A stretch of 64,000 bases of DNA from Kingdonia uniflora (GCA_014058105.1 JACGCM010001976.1:1473001-1537000); one strand, 5' to 3'; positions 1-12,870 are shown, numbered from the stretch's first letter. Program-made: numbers and translations. The notes: a model not told the origin generated them from the sequence alone.

Positions 1-1598
1 CACTCTTGTCATTAGAATCTTGACACTCTTGTTTGGCTTTCTTTGTAGAAAGGGTTATCATCATATCCTTGATTGTCTTTTATTTTTCTTTCTTTGTAGT
101 ATGAAATGCTTGTATTTCTCCCTTCCACTCTTTCTACTATGTAAATTGGCTGATTATTTGTTCTTGCTCAGACTTATTGGCACTCAGATTATTTAGAGCT
201 CAGACTGATATGCTTGACCATGTCAACGAGAGCACAAATGTATGTATTATTTTATGGGGATAATTTGAGCAAATATGCCTGCTATTTTTCTTCTAAATGT
301 AGTAATCTGGTCAAGTTTCCCATCTTGAAAATTATGGCATGGGGTGCAGATTGTTTTGGGGAGCTTTATAAGCAAGGATAACAATCGGTATTGACAAGGA
401 ATATTTGAAAACAAAATTTTGATAATTTAAATTTGTTGAGCAAGGAGGGCTACCAAATAAAACAACAAATGGTAGCTGTTCTAAAGTTTTATTTTTAAAG
501 ATACTTTATCTCTCAAAGTTTAGTAAATAAATAAATCATATTTCTCTTACACATGTCATCACAAAAGCTACAACTATTATTATAACATGAACCGGGAGAC
601 CAATATTAAAGTATTAGAAGAATATTGGAGGCAAGTTATATTTCTCCGAGATGCCAACATTTTAATTATGCAACATTAATGGTTGAACCCAGAGACTAAT
701 ATTGAAGTATTATAAGAATGTTGGAGCCAAGCTATATCTCTCCGAGATGCCAACATATCAATTATGCAACATCAATGGTTGTTGGGTTGCAATTTCTTCT
801 TCACCATCGTCGCCAAACCAATGATGATATCTAATGATAATGTCGTAATGGGTGCAACGACAAATACTAGTAAGTAATCGAAGAAAGAAGAAGAACAAGA
901 ACTATTACAGAGGATGAGATCAATGAGACAAAGACCATGGTGGGCAACATGCACAAGAGATTAAAAAAAAAACTACTTGGGTTGGAACATTTGCTGCTAA
1001 AGCTAATGATAAAGCCGATATTGAGTTTCGTTGAGCCAAGGGTTAAGCCTAATTTCCCATTTCATTGATTATGACATATTGAATAAAAACTTTGAAAGTC
1101 AAGCGTAAGAAAGAGTTTAACTCCTTTCTATTTTTCACTGCAGGCCCTTACCTTGCCTCTCCAAAAAAATTTGAACTTTTTGTATCTCCTAGTTACAAAA
1201 ATAATGGTATGATAATATTCCAGCACCAATTCTTACAACGCAGACGCTTTGGACCATGCCTCAGGTCCTGATTTCGATTCAGGACTCATGTGGATTGGCG
1301 CAAGCCCAAAGGATTATTATTAGTTGGGCAAATGGTGATAAATTCTGATCCGCCGATGTCAAAAAATGAAATACTTATTAAACCCCTTGGGCTCAATAAT
1401 GAATCTTGGCCTTTTGTAAACTAAGGGTGAGTAAAGCCCAAGATGAATGATTTGACCTCTCAGAGAATTTAGTTTAGGAGGATCTTGCTTGACCAAATTT
1501 ACAGCTCAAACCAGTCCCAGTAATGATAATAGTAATCAAGCACTTTTCAATGCTTAAAGAATACCAAACGTTCATTGCTTGATTACTAGATTTGGTGA
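1..1598. other. Upstream intergenic region of the LRR receptor-kinase gene
   Basis: No reading frame here looks like a gene. The stretch is AT-rich, contains one 96-bp tandem duplication (590-781), and presumably includes the promoter of the receptor-like kinase that starts at 1806. I cannot place a TATA box or transcription start with any confidence. Confidence 0.5.
590..781. repeat. Two-copy 96-bp tandem duplication
   Basis: Positions 590-685 and 686-781 are adjacent direct copies of equal length. Both start AACC[G/C][G/A]GAGAC and both end CAATGGTTG or TAATGGTTG, with the shared middle TCTCCGAGATGCCAACAT. They differ by scattered substitutions, so the duplication is not very recent. No function is apparent. 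Confidence 0.85.
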
Positions 1599-1762
1599 GT
1601 GAGAACCTCTGTTTCTACTTTCTTCATTGCTCTTAGTAGTAGTATATTTTCATTTGAAGAGGTTTTGTGTTTTTTTAGATACCCAATCTCGAAATGTAAG
1701 TTCTGGGAGTTTTTGGTGAATTGGGTTTGTCTCATTTTAGTTAAAGATTGCATCTTTTTCAG
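1595..1762 (+). other. Candidate 5' UTR intron of the LRR receptor-kinase gene
   Basis: A donor-like TTG|GTGAGT at 1595 and an acceptor-like CATCTTTTTCAG ending at 1762 bracket a T-rich stretch just upstream of the ATG at 1806. Splicing here would remove upstream sequence without touching the coding region. This is read from splice consensus only; cDNA would decide it. Confidence 0.3.
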
Positions 1763-1805
1763 GAAAAAAATTAAGTGGGGTTTGGGTTTTAGAGGGTGGA
1801 TTGTA

Positions 1806-4800
1806 ATGCAGTTCCTTACATTGGTTTTCCTGTTTTTGGTACATATTGTGAGTGGGAATCTAGATTTAGATGCCCTTTTAGAGTTGAAGAAAGGGTTTAA
1901 GGAAGAGCCTTTGAGGGGTAATTATTTGAGTTCTTGGAACATTAATAATGTGGAGTCAAATAATGGTGGGTGCCCTCAAAGTTGGTATGGGATTGATTGT
2001 GAAGGTGGCCATGTGACAGCTATTGTATTGAGCAATCTTGGATTAGTAGGAAGTTTTAATTTTTCGGTTCTAGTTGGGCTTGGAATGATTCAGAATTTGT
2101 CTATTTCGAATAACCAATTTACGGGAATTATATCTCCGGATATTGGGTCCATTGGTTCTTTGAGACTCTTAGACTTGTCGGCCAATTCTTTCCATGGATC
2201 GATACCGTACTCATTGATTAAAATGGAGAATTTAGCTCTTCTGAATCTCTCATCAAACAGTTTTGGAGGCACAGTGCCAGTAGGAGTTGGACAGCTTGAG
2301 CAGTTGAGGTATCTCGATCTTCGGTGTAATCGCTTTTACGGTGATATTGCGGGTGTACTAATGCAGCTTCAGAAAGTGGTGTATGTTGATCTTAGTAGCA
2401 ATCGGTTCTCTGGATATCTTGATTTGGGTCTCGCAAACGCAAGCTTTGTTTCCACGGTTCAATATTTAAACGTTAGCCATAATAAATTGGGCGGAGAGCT
2501 CTTTGCTCATGATGGGATGCCTTTCTTCGATAATTTGGAGGTGTTTGATGCAAGTCATAACCAAATTATTGGTCGGATCCCTTCTTTTAACTTTGTAGTT
2601 TCTCTTCGGATTTTGCGACTTGGAAGCAACCAACTCTCTGGCTCTTTATCTAGCGGTCTTTTACAAGAAAGCTCAATGGTTTTGACTGAGCTTGATCTTA
2701 GCTTTAACCATCTAGAAGGTAAGTTGTTAGCTAGCTGTTATTCTCTATATATTTTATTTTATGTACTTTCTCTTTTAACAATTTAAAGAAGTTGATTTTA
2801 GGAGCTAGATGGTGAAATTTCTTAGTCCTTGAGATTAATCGATTATGAATAATTAGGTCAAAAATTCCCTGAATCAATTTTCTAATAACGAAGTACTAAT
2901 CTAATCCAAATTGATTCTATAATTCAGTGACAATAAGCAATGATAATCAACGCACAATGTTAACCCTGTGGAAAACATTTCTCAAGAGAAAAACCCACTG
3001 GTCGTTGTCGAATTCTCGACAACTAAAATCCACTATGATCAAAGAATTACAAGAAGTTCGATTACTTATAGACTCTATAAACACATCCCGTGGTTACTTC
3101 TCTTCAAGCAATCTTCTAGCAATTGATCATTTGTTCTCTCAACACCTTCGTTCTCACAACGCCTCGCTTTAGATCACGCACCAAAGCTTTTCAAGCTCGA
3201 ATCCTTCAAGTTCTCAAATCGCAAATTGGGTATTTGGAAAATTAATTGCAACTCTCAAAAGCAAGAGGATTGATGTTAATCTCTGAGAATACTTGCTCTT
3301 TAAAGTTGCTCTTGTTAGAGTTAGCTTGTATAGCCCAAGGGCTTTTATGTCTTTTTACATGTCTTTACTCTTTTCCCCTTTGTAAAGGCTCTTGCCTTGA
3401 CCCTAACTCTACACACATATTCTAGTTATTAGAAAGTGTTCTTCTCCTTTTGTTCTCAGCTCCTAGGTATGAGTGAAAACCCTAGAAAAAAAAGTGTTTT
3501 GAAAAGTCCCAAAAATAAGTTTTTAATAAAAAAATAGTTCAGCCCGAGCTCTGTTCGAACAGAGAGTTGCAGACTTGTATAAAACCTAAACAGTTTGAAC
3601 CCCTGTTCAAACAGGGAGACTCAGAATGAATAAAGTCTTACCAGTTCGTACCCTTGTTCAAACTAGGAGACTCAGAATGAATAAAACGAACTGAGAGACT
3701 GAATTTAGTTTATAAGATATTTTTAAGAGATCATTGGGACTTTACTCATACCAAAAGTCTTTCCCAAGTCAACTTACCTGATATTTGACTTTCATGTTGA
3801 TTGATGGTGCCAAGTCCAGCTGCAGTTGATCCAACAAGCAATCTCTGAGGAGGAGGAACAAGGGGATAAACTCTAACACGCTAGGGCATCTCTAAACTAG
3901 TATTGACACGAAATGACACCAATAAAAATATGGATGTTTTAGATGGAACCAGAAAAATGTTTAGTATCCCATTTGTTTACGAATTAAGAAGTCAATATGG
4001 AGATCTCTGTGGTGAAAAGTCACGCAAAGCATACATTTACTTTCATAATAGGATAATTATCTTTCTTATATTCCTATATATCCGTAAATCGTCAAACTCA
4101 AGTTTTGTATCCTATTCCCTAAGGTACCAGAGAAATCTATTTTTATCCTAGAAAATGAGTATTTTGTTGTAATTCGGAACCATTTTGATCGGGGCGACTT
4201 TGCTAAAGCGTGCATTAACTACGGGTTTGGCCGGTTTAAACTTGGAAGATATGTTGTGTACTACCATTCTTTTGGTGGCTAAAATCCACATTGAAGTGAT
4301 CAGCAATAACTAAAATGACCCCTAGTAGATGACGATATATAATGTATAGATCTATTAATCAGAGGACCATGATTAAAATATCATTAAAAGATATTGTTTA
4401 ATTTTTTAATTTTTTTGATAAATTATGAGATTTTGGAAAACCTGTGCCTTATTTTTAATTTATTTCATGACAGGTCCAGTAGAAAGTATCACATCTGCAT
4501 CTCTAAGGACTCTCAATCTATCTTCTAATAACCTGGTGGGATCTTTGCCGACAAGAGTAGGACATTGTGCCGTTATAGATTTCAGTTGTAACATGCTTTC
4601 AGGTAACATGTCTAGAATTCAGACTTGGGGGAATTATATAGAAGTTATTTATTTAAGTTCAAACTCATTAACAGGAACCTTACCAAACAGAACCTCTCAG
4701 TTCTTGAGGCTGACCTCTTTAGTTATATCTAACAACTCGTTAGAAGGAACTCTCCCGTCTGTATTGGGCTTTTACCCCGAGCTAACTGTGATTGATCTTA

Positions 4801-7800
4801 GCCTCAACCAGCTTAATGGGCCACTCCCATCCAATTTATTTAACTCGTCGAGATTGCTTGAGCTTAACCTTTCGAAGAACAAGTTATTTGGTCCGATCCC
4901 TCTAAGTTTCACCCAAAACTTAAGCTTGACGTCTCTTGATCTTTCAGAAAACTTATTAACCGGTGTTTTGCCCCCGGAAATTAGTAAGCTGTATGATTTG
5001 GTGTATCTTGATTTGTCTAATAACCATTTAGAAGGTGGAATTCCAAATGATCTTCCAGATGGGCTTCAGAGATTCAATGTTTCTTATAACAATTTCTCAG
5101 GAGTTGTACCTGAAAACTTGTTGAGATTCCCAGTTTTCTCATTCCACCCCGGAAACTTCCTACTTTTTTTTCCACATCCATCTTCTTTGCCGAAAGACAT
5201 TTCACAAATTAAGTCCCAGACCCATTTGAGTCATGCTATTAGAATAGCCCTGATTAGCTGTTTTCTTGGGTTGTTTGCGGGGATTGTTCTCTTGTCCTCT
5301 GGGATTTATTATATCTCTAGAAAACAACCGAATAGACATGGAAGAAATAGTTTCAATGATCCTAAAGGAATTTCTTCTCAATCACCATCTCCATCTCCAG
5401 AAATCGCATCTATCAATGTCAATGTTCTGAGAGGCACAGAAATAGGCGTTTTGGAGTCAAGAGCAAGAGATCATGTGATTTCGTCTCCTGCTTCTCTCTT
5501 CTCAACCTCAACATCTTATATGCATTCCCCAGATAAATTTGCTGGGGATCTACATTTATTTGACAGTTCATACATGTTTACACTGGAAGAATTTTCTCGG
5601 GCTCCGGCAGAAGTCATTGGAAGAAGTTGTCATGGAACGTCCTATAAAGCTACACTCAGTAGTGGTCATGTATTAATCATAAAATGGCTGAGAGAAGGAG
5701 TAGTGAAAGGGAAGAAGGATTTTGCACGGGAAGTAAAAAAGCTTGGGAACATCAAGCATCCAAATGTAGTTTCATTACGCGGTTATTATTGGGGCCCAAA
5801 GGAGCATGAGAGGGTGGTTATATCAGCTTTCGTCGATGCATCTTGTTTATCCCTACATCTTTATGGTAAGTTGTTTTTTCTTATACTTTTCTACGTATCC
5901 ACAAGTTAAATCTTTTTTGTCAACATGCTCTTATTCCATATGACGTAATAAGAAACTCATAAAGATGCTATCATGCAACAGAATATAGTTGCTTTACAAT
6001 GAAACTTACGGTGCAGAATTGACATCAACATTATCTATTCATACAACGTCATATTTAGTATTTACATCATTTATTTCCTTATTTTACCATATTTTGTCAA
6101 AATATTGTAATTTTGGATATGGCCCTGCATGTTACACAGGGAATATATGTTGATCGGAAAGATTTCTGATGATTTAGCAATTGTTGTCTTTTGGATTAGC
6201 TAAGCTTTCCTTTCATACATAAACCATTGGCTAACAATTGCTGAATGACCGGAAATATTTGTGACCTGGAAAATTTTCCGGTATACCAAGCTAAGCCTTG
6301 AATAACATCCAAACCCAAATTTAACAATATTTATTTTGAGACTTTGAACTATTCTCTTAAGTGTTAAAGGAGTTTGTAAGATATTATATAACTTGGCCGC
6401 ATATTTCAAGGGGCTCACTAGTTACCAGTATGCCGTGTTTGGATAGGCAAATAGTGTCGGGAATATAATATTGGCTAAGAGCAACTTGCAAGTTAAAAAT
6501 GTTGTCGAAAAGCTTATGAAATGAGGGTGCTGCCCAGGAGGAACTGAACCGATAATTTAAAATAGTCTGCGATCAAAGAGGGGAAGATTCAATTCTCAGA
6601 AAGAGTTGTAGGAGAGAGAGAGAGAGATAGAGAGAGAGGTACAATTTGAGGTGAATTGATAGAGACGGACCGACAATTTAGGCTCTCTATCTAATTTATA
6701 AATAAAAGTAAGGCATGGACCACGACCAAATTACAACCAATGGAGTCGTAGGTTTATAATTGTACAAACGACTACTAACTAATACTTTAACTAATACGAA
6801 CGATCCACGGGAGTAAGAGATCTTTTTGTACCCAATGACTTTAATAAGAACACTCAATTGAAATTATTATTAAATCTAGCTTACTTAAATAAAAATCTAC
6901 AATAGCTAAGGTTTGCAGCTTTCCTCCAAAGTTACATAACTTCCTACAAAATAACTTTCTACTCAAGCTAACGTAAGAATTAAAGCTAGAGGAGCTCTCC
7001 TTTTATAGCATCAGAAAATAAAAACCTAGTCTAATTAGGAAAACAAATAAAACTTATATCTTCTAAAATAAGACTTTCTAAAAGCAATTAATTACTAGTA
7101 AAAATAAAATAGAAACTAGGAAAATCCTCTAGAGTGATAGAAAAAAAATAAGACCATAATAGTCTAGACCTGGGAAGACCCACCAAGCCGTGATGGGTGG
7201 GTCACGCCCCTAGGTTGGACATATCAACCCTTTATTTCCGTCGAAAATTCGGCAACGATTTTTGTAGATTTATGGAACGCTCATGAACATAGGCCATTTG
7301 CAAACCTCTAAAACTGCTCAAATTGTGTATGTGAACCCTTCATGGTTGGGGGATGGAGGTCGATACCTTCGAGGGATTTACGGTGGTGACGGTACTTACT
7401 CTCGGAGTTGAACATGTTTTCATGGTTAGGTCGGGGATACCGCTGACGGGGGTTCTGAGGCGTGGTTTCCAAACTCGGCCGAACTCATTCTAGTTTGGTA
7501 GAGCTGTGCCGTTGGTCCAGATAGGGTTTGGCACGTGTCTGGGTTCGAATGGCTTTGAGTAGGCATGATCCCTCTTGGGTATTGCTGGGTCGGGTGACGT
7601 GCTGCATATGGTGGTTGTGGCGGGCTAGGCTTGAAACACAAAAGGAACTAACCTTGCTCTGGTACCATTAATACTCTCCCTTAAGCGGGCGTGGAGATAT
7701 CGAGCATTCCCAACTTGGAAGTCAACGTTACAATTGGCACGGATCACGATGAACAACTTTGGTGATATATCCGCTACTTGTTGATTCGTAGGTATACATG

Positions 7801-10800
7801 GAATAAATGGCTCTCCAAAAAGAATCTTGTGGCGACAAAGCAACGATCCAAATCAACCTAATGACAGCTTTGCTGTCACAAAACATGAAGTTCCCGCAGA
7901 AGATGAGATATCCAAAACAATTCACAAATGCCAAGAGCCATAGCATTAAAATTGTGACTTTGCATTAGGACAAGCATCGATACTTCGTTTATTACTCTGT
8001 CAAGTAACAAGGTTTCCTCCTACCGTAGTGCAATAACCTGATGTGGAGCAACAATCCACAGGACAACAACCGAGGTCTGCATCAGTCCAACGTAAGACTC
8101 AACTGTGAACATGCACGAAAGACCATACCTTATCCCAGACAACCCTTTAAATACCTAAGAATGCGAAAAGCAAATTAAGATGTGGGGTACGTGGTGCATG
8201 CATAAAACGACGAACAATACCAACCGCATCAGTTATATTTGGTCAAGTATGTGAGGGATAACTCGGCTTTCCTACTAGGCATTGATATTAAGAAATATCG
8301 ACAATTAGATCACCATGTTTTTTGCCCAAAATATGGTTCTGGTCCATCGAAATATCGGTTGGTCAACTCTCCAATTTTTCCCATTCTTGTAAGAGGTCGA
8401 GGGCATACTTCCGTTGCGATATAAATATACTAGTGCTAGACCACCCCACTTCAATCCCAATAAAGTACAGCAATGGACCAAGATCTTTAATTTGAAACTG
8501 GGCTCTAAGATGATCCTTAAGAGCTTGAATGACAACTAAGTCATTTTCCGGTGATCACAGTATCATTGGCCTAATTAAATAGGGATGTAAAACTATCCCT
8601 CAGATGACGGATGAAGACTGTTGGTTAGATTCACTTTTTCGATAACAATAGTGGCAATTACACCACCGAACCGATTAAACTAAGCACGCGGGGGAGTGTC
8701 GTAACCCATATAAATGACTTCTTAAAGAGACAAACCTTCCCTTTATGTCTAGGGAAAGTAATTTCAGAAGGGGTAGACATATACACTTCTTGAAGATCTC
8801 TGTGCAAACAAATATTTGTTACATTAAGTTGATGTAAAACCTAATCATTGTTTTGCTGGCTTGCTGCCAACGATAGTAAAACTCGAACAAAGTTCATCTT
8901 TGTGACAGGGGAGAAGGTTTATAGTCTGGAGCTTTTTGTTTGAAATCGAAGACATCCCATAAGTTTGTGAAGTAGCCTTTAGCTACGAGCCTTACTTTAA
9001 TTTATCCAAGTACCATCAATGTTGTGTTTAACCTAAACAGCCAACGATATCCAACTGCTTTTTCCCTTGTGGGAGAGGTATAAACTAGCTATAAGGGCAC
9101 GATAAGAAGGTGAGCCGGTACGATAAGGAACAAACATAGAGGTAGGATGTTTAGTTTTAGTATTTTTCTCTGCAAAGAGCACTAGGAGTATTAAGATCAG
9201 ATGTGGGATGAAGATATCTGAAGAAGGAATAGTACCTGAGGACATGGCAAGGAATGGATCTGGTACAGCAGAAACAAGGGAAGGAGATGGAACAAACATT
9301 GGTCTGTACAACGGTCTATGGCTTCTTTCGTCTTCTGTATACTTGTAATTCCCGTACAATGGGTGGTGGCTCTCTTGTCATATGTAAACTTTAATTCTTT
9401 CCGTTTGCCCATACTAACCAAAGTATCTGTATAGTCAAAAAGAGGATTAATTGTGGGTATCATTGAAGTCCCCTGTAAATGAGAAAAGTAATTAAGATCG
9501 ACGGAAGCGGAATCATAGATAGAATATGAGTTGTAGACTCCTCAGGATTTGAATCAATAAAGTACTCCAAAGGAACCGAGCCAAGATAATATGGCTGATT
9601 TTCAAAGAAAGACACATCGGGAGACAAGTTGATGTCGAGTTGGTGGATGATAGCACTTGCATCCTTTTTGGGTGTTAGAGTATCCCCCACAAAAAAATAC
9701 ATTTCAGTTCAAAGCTTCACATCAAGTTTGAGCAATCTTGTTCAAATATCTGCACACACACACGCCCAAAATTTTAGGTGGAGGAAGAAAAGATGGATGT
9801 TTCGGGAGAAAGGCAGAGTATGGTACCTGGAATATGAGAACACTATAAATGGTACTGTTAAACATGTACTAAGCTGTCAGAACAGCTTCAGCCCAAAATC
9901 TCTTCAGAACATTCATAGCAGTCATCATAACATGCCATCTGTGAAACATTTCTGTTTTTTCTCTCTCTGAATGCCCTTTTTGCTGAGGAGTTTTAACACG
10001 AAGTCTGATGTTCTATTCTTCAGATAATTGTTGAATTCCTGCATTTGCGTATTCTTTACCAGTATCTGAGGGCAATACTTTCACCTTAGCATCAAATTAG
10101 GTCTGAATCATTTGGAGATTTTTTTCTTCTTCTGAAGATTGAATAAACTTCCTTCTTGTGTTTTAAAAGAAATATCCATGTAAATCTGCTAAATTCATCA
10201 ATACGAAAACAAAAGGACGAAAGCCAATGCTAGAAGTCACACGGGAAGGAGCTCAAAATTCAGAGAGCACAAGAAAATGGTGAATTGCTAATTTTATCAA
10301 TACTTGGAGGATAATATGATCTACAATGATTTGACAACTATCAGACTTCACACTGTAACTCGGACATGGATTGCCCTGGAAATAAAGTAAGAAGTAGTTG
10401 CTTCATTAACCCAAAGGAAATGTCTTAGCCAGTTCTGTCATTGCACAATCCGATTTTTCTACTAACTGACTGTAAAGCTTGCGGCTGAAACACCCTCGGA
10501 GAGTGATTATCTTCGAGAACATACAGACTATTTGCTTCACATCCATCCCAATTGTTTATCGCTTTACCAGATCCCAAAAGATAAAGTGAGACGGAGAAAA
10601 TGATACACAGATTAAGGAACATGTGATACAGCTAACGGAGACAAGATTAGAAGCAAGATTTGGGATATGAGGGACATAGGGTAGGAGTAGCCTAATGAGG
10701 CATTTCCCAGCAATAAGAGATTTTAAGTCATTAGCAATTCGAACAGTCTCTCTACCCGACAATATAGAAAAAGAAGTTAAAAGTGTAGACATATACCGCT

Positions 10801-12151
10801 CATGTAATCAGATGTTCCTGAATCAACGATCTAGGAGGAGGAAGACACTGTAGAAAATCAGCGATCTAGGAAGGAGAAGACAAGCTGTACTTGGTAAAGC
10901 AGATGCACCTAACTGAGCAAAAGTTGAAGTGTCAGTTGTTCCGTTGAATTGGCAGTGGTCTCGGTGTCGACTACGACCAAGTTACAGCCAATGGTGTCTT
11001 GGGTTTTAGCTGTACCCACGACTAATTACTAAGACTTCTAATAGACTATTTTCAGCATTTAGCAGGGGCTTGGTTTTGTTGCCTAAGATCTTCTTTGGTT
11101 ATCAGTCATCTAGGTAACAACAACACATATATGGGTGTCGGTGTCTGACATGGGTACGGGGTGTTGAAAATGGCAGAAAATAGGAAACTACCTTGTATAT
11201 AGTGTTGTACACGTGTGTCCGAGTGTCGGACACGTTTTCTTTTTTCTAAAGCGAAGTGCCGTTGTTACCTAGGTTGTCATATATGTGGCTTTAAATTCTT
11301 ACTTCATATATCTGATATGATATCAATGCTATATCTTACAATTGATTTTTCCAAAAGAGCTATACAAATATTTACTTTGAATAATTTGGCGTTCATTTAT
11401 TTCATAAAGCTCGGTAATTTTCTTAATAACTTGTACTTATTAACTTTTTTACTTTACACGTTCTTAACTTCAAGAGGACAAACTTATACACTGTAATATA
11501 GCCTTCTTTACCAAAATAAATTTTATTCACCCGTTTTTTTTTTTTTTTTTTGCAGGTGCTGAGTTAAGAGAACTCCCGCCATTGTCTTTCAATCAACGAC
11601 TCAAGATTGCCATGGATATATCATGTTGTCTAAATTATCTGCATAATGAAAAAGCAATCCCTCACGGAAACTTGAAAACGTCAAACATATTACTACAAAA
11701 TCCTGACCTGAATCCCCTCCTTACAGATTATAGTCTGCACCGTATTATGAACCCTTCTGGCACAGCGGAGCAGGTTTTAAATGCAGGTGCTCTCGGATAC
11801 CGACCACCGGAATTTGCCAATTCAAGCAAGCCATGCCCATCGTTGAAGAGTGATGTTTATGCTTTTGGGGTGATTCTGTTAGAATTATTAACTGGAAAAT
11901 GTGCAGGAGAAATAGTCTCTGCAATGTCTGGTGCAGTTGATCTTACAGACTGGGTAAGGATGTTGGCCAGTGGAAGCCGCTGGACAGAGTGTTTTGACAG
12001 GTTGATGATTTCTGATAATGATATTGTGAAGGACGCCCTACCAAAAGGAGTCCACGAAATGTTACAGGTGGGTCTCAAATGTATTCTCCCAGCATCAGAG
12101 AGACCTGATATAAGAACAGTCTTCGAAGATCTTTCCTCTATAGTTTTATAA
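1806..12151 (+). CDS. LRR receptor-like pseudokinase (At5g10020/At2g27060 type), 3 exons
   Basis: Exons 1806-2718, 4474-5865 and 11556-12151 join in frame (both introns phase 1, GT-AG) to 966 aa. The ATG at 1806 opens a signal peptide (MQFLTLVFLFLVHIVSG), followed by an LRRNT-like cap with CPQSWYGIDC, about 18-20 leucine-rich repeats to residue ~540, a membrane helix at ~563-585, a Ser-rich juxtamembrane stretch and a kinase-like domain from ~672 to the end. The subdomain II lysine is present (IIKWLREG), but the catalytic loop reads HGNLK instead of HRDLK and the metal-binding motif reads TDY instead of DFG. It is therefore probably a pseudokinase acting by binding partners at the plasma membrane. 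Intron 2 (5.7 kb) splits the kinase N- and C-lobes. Family assignment is strong from recalled resemblance along the whole length; ligand and pathway are unknown. In-frame codons upstream of 1806 lack an ATG. Confidence 0.92.
2813..3941 (-). mobile_element. Solo LTR of the 51942-58271 Sirevirus-like family, in intron 1
   Basis: Read on the minus strand, this 1.13-kb block matches the LTRs at 51942-53098 and 57094-58271 from end to end. It begins [T]AAAACATCCATATTT, has the same gene-free body with 'GTAACCACGGGATGTG' and ends ...TTTCA. It is flanked by identical GATGG at 2808-2812 and 3942-3946, the 5-bp target duplication expected of a Copia insertion. No internal region is left, so it is a solo LTR made by LTR-LTR recombination. 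A 16-bp palindrome with a TTCGAA core lies at 3549-3564. Confidence 0.85.
6611..6639. repeat. (GA)n microsatellite in intron 2
   Basis: A run of GA dinucleotides interrupted once by GATA. It lies in the intron and has no visible role. Confidence 0.9.
6719..6797. repeat. Left copy of an ~80-bp direct repeat flanking the intronic Copia
   Basis: CACGACCAAATTACAACCAA and following bases resemble 10968-11044 (TACGACCAAGTTACAGCCAA and following) over about 78 bp at roughly 70-75% by eye. The two copies lie on either side of the Copia pol remnant in direct orientation, so they may be pieces of its LTRs. The full LTR ends are not recognisable. Confidence 0.45.
7640..10800 (-). pseudogene. Decayed Copia pol (integrase, RT, RNase H) antisense in intron 2
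   Basis: Reading the minus strand from 10800 to 7640 gives Copia polyprotein landmarks in normal order, in broken frames. They are: a pre-integrase segment with YVPHIPNLASNLVSVS and FSPSHFIFWDL (10790-10560); an integrase core with SDTGKEYA and KTPQQKGHSER (about 10100-9980); the post-integrase DVSFFENQPYY (about 9600); a reverse transcriptase tail with QRKYALDLLQEWEKL-like sequence (about 8480-8400); and the RNase H end with TNQQVADI and GNARYLHA (about 7800-7690). Gag and the RT catalytic YVDD are not seen. Many stops and frameshifts show it is long dead. It lies opposite to the host gene. Confidence 0.8.
10968..11044. repeat. Right copy of the ~80-bp direct repeat flanking the intronic Copia
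   Basis: Partner of 6719-6797. The two share ACGACCAA[A/G]TTACA[A/G]CCAATGG followed by a diverged tail ending in an ACTAATA-like stretch. Possible LTR remnant of the antisense Copia. Confidence 0.45.
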
Positions 12152-12768
12152 TAACTCACTCCATAGGTAACTGGAAACTCTTAACCATTGATTCATACTT
12201 TTCTTAGCTTTATTCTTAATTGGTATCGGAGATATTGGGAACCGATTTTATAGCAGCATTGTAACCATTGTTTCAGTGACAGAAAGAAAGAAAATTTGAA
12301 GATTCTTAAATGCTTTTGGTTCTTCCTTTATGTTTATCTTTTGCCTCTTGACCCCTTTTTTTTTCAAAGATGCGTTGGGAGTCATTATCATCAGCCCATT
12401 TCTTTTCTGTCAAAGAAATCAAAAGCCATAACTTTTCGACCGTCCCCACCGGCCACCAGCTATAAGTATGAGGGGTCTTTATCCTTTTATATTAAATTAT
12501 TTTTCGCTTATAAAACATAAAATTAATATTCGAAATAAATTATATTTTGAAGGTGAAGCCATGTTGAAGCAGCCAACAAAGAAAAGATGTATGCTTTTTT
12601 TAGACCAACGTGCTTAAGAGGAACAAAGCACAACCCTGGTGCCTTATTTTAATGCACCTTCTCTTTTTTGAAGCTAATTTTCAATTAACAAAACAACCCC
12701 CAGGTTAAGAACTAAATAAGTCGAATAAAGAGTCTCCTTTTCTTTATCAAAATAGGCTTGTAAATCAT

Positions 12769-12870
12769 GGCTCCGCTTGGTACACAAGAAATCTTTGTGA
12801 TATTAAACACTGAGCATTTGATTATCTAAGCTTTCTGAGCACACACATTTCCAGTGTACCAAGCGGAACC
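12769..12870. mobile_element. Small foldback MITE
   Basis: GGCTCCGCTTGGTACAC at 12769-12785 is mirrored by GTGTACCAAGCGGAACC at 12854-12870 (one mismatch in 17). The spacer is about 68 bp and AT-rich. This inverted-repeat structure without coding capacity fits a MITE or its deletion product. No target duplication is clear, so the superfamily is not assigned. Confidence 0.7.

Larger units (their letters stand above)
5866..11555 (+). other. 5.7-kb intron 2 of the LRR receptor-kinase gene
   Basis: The donor is TTATG|GTAAGT and the acceptor is a long T-run ending in GCAG|GTGCTG. Joining the two sides restores LYG-AELRELPPLSFNQR in the kinase hinge region. The intron is long mainly because of an antisense Copia relic (about 7640-10800) and other low-complexity AT-rich DNA. 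Nothing suggests an alternative exon. Confidence 0.85.

Noticed and set aside
1245..1310. tRNA-like T-arm (TCCTGATTTCGATTCAGGA)
   Set aside because: The stem-loop does not keep TTC at the loop start, and no acceptor stem or D-arm fits around it.
2927..4151. Two short open frames in intron 1
   Set aside because: They lie within or across the edge of the solo LTR and show no protein similarity.
11214..11234. TGTCCGAGTGTCGGACA hairpin in intron 2
   Set aside because: A perfect 7-bp stem, but short and common in low-complexity plant introns; no further support for an RNA gene or MITE.
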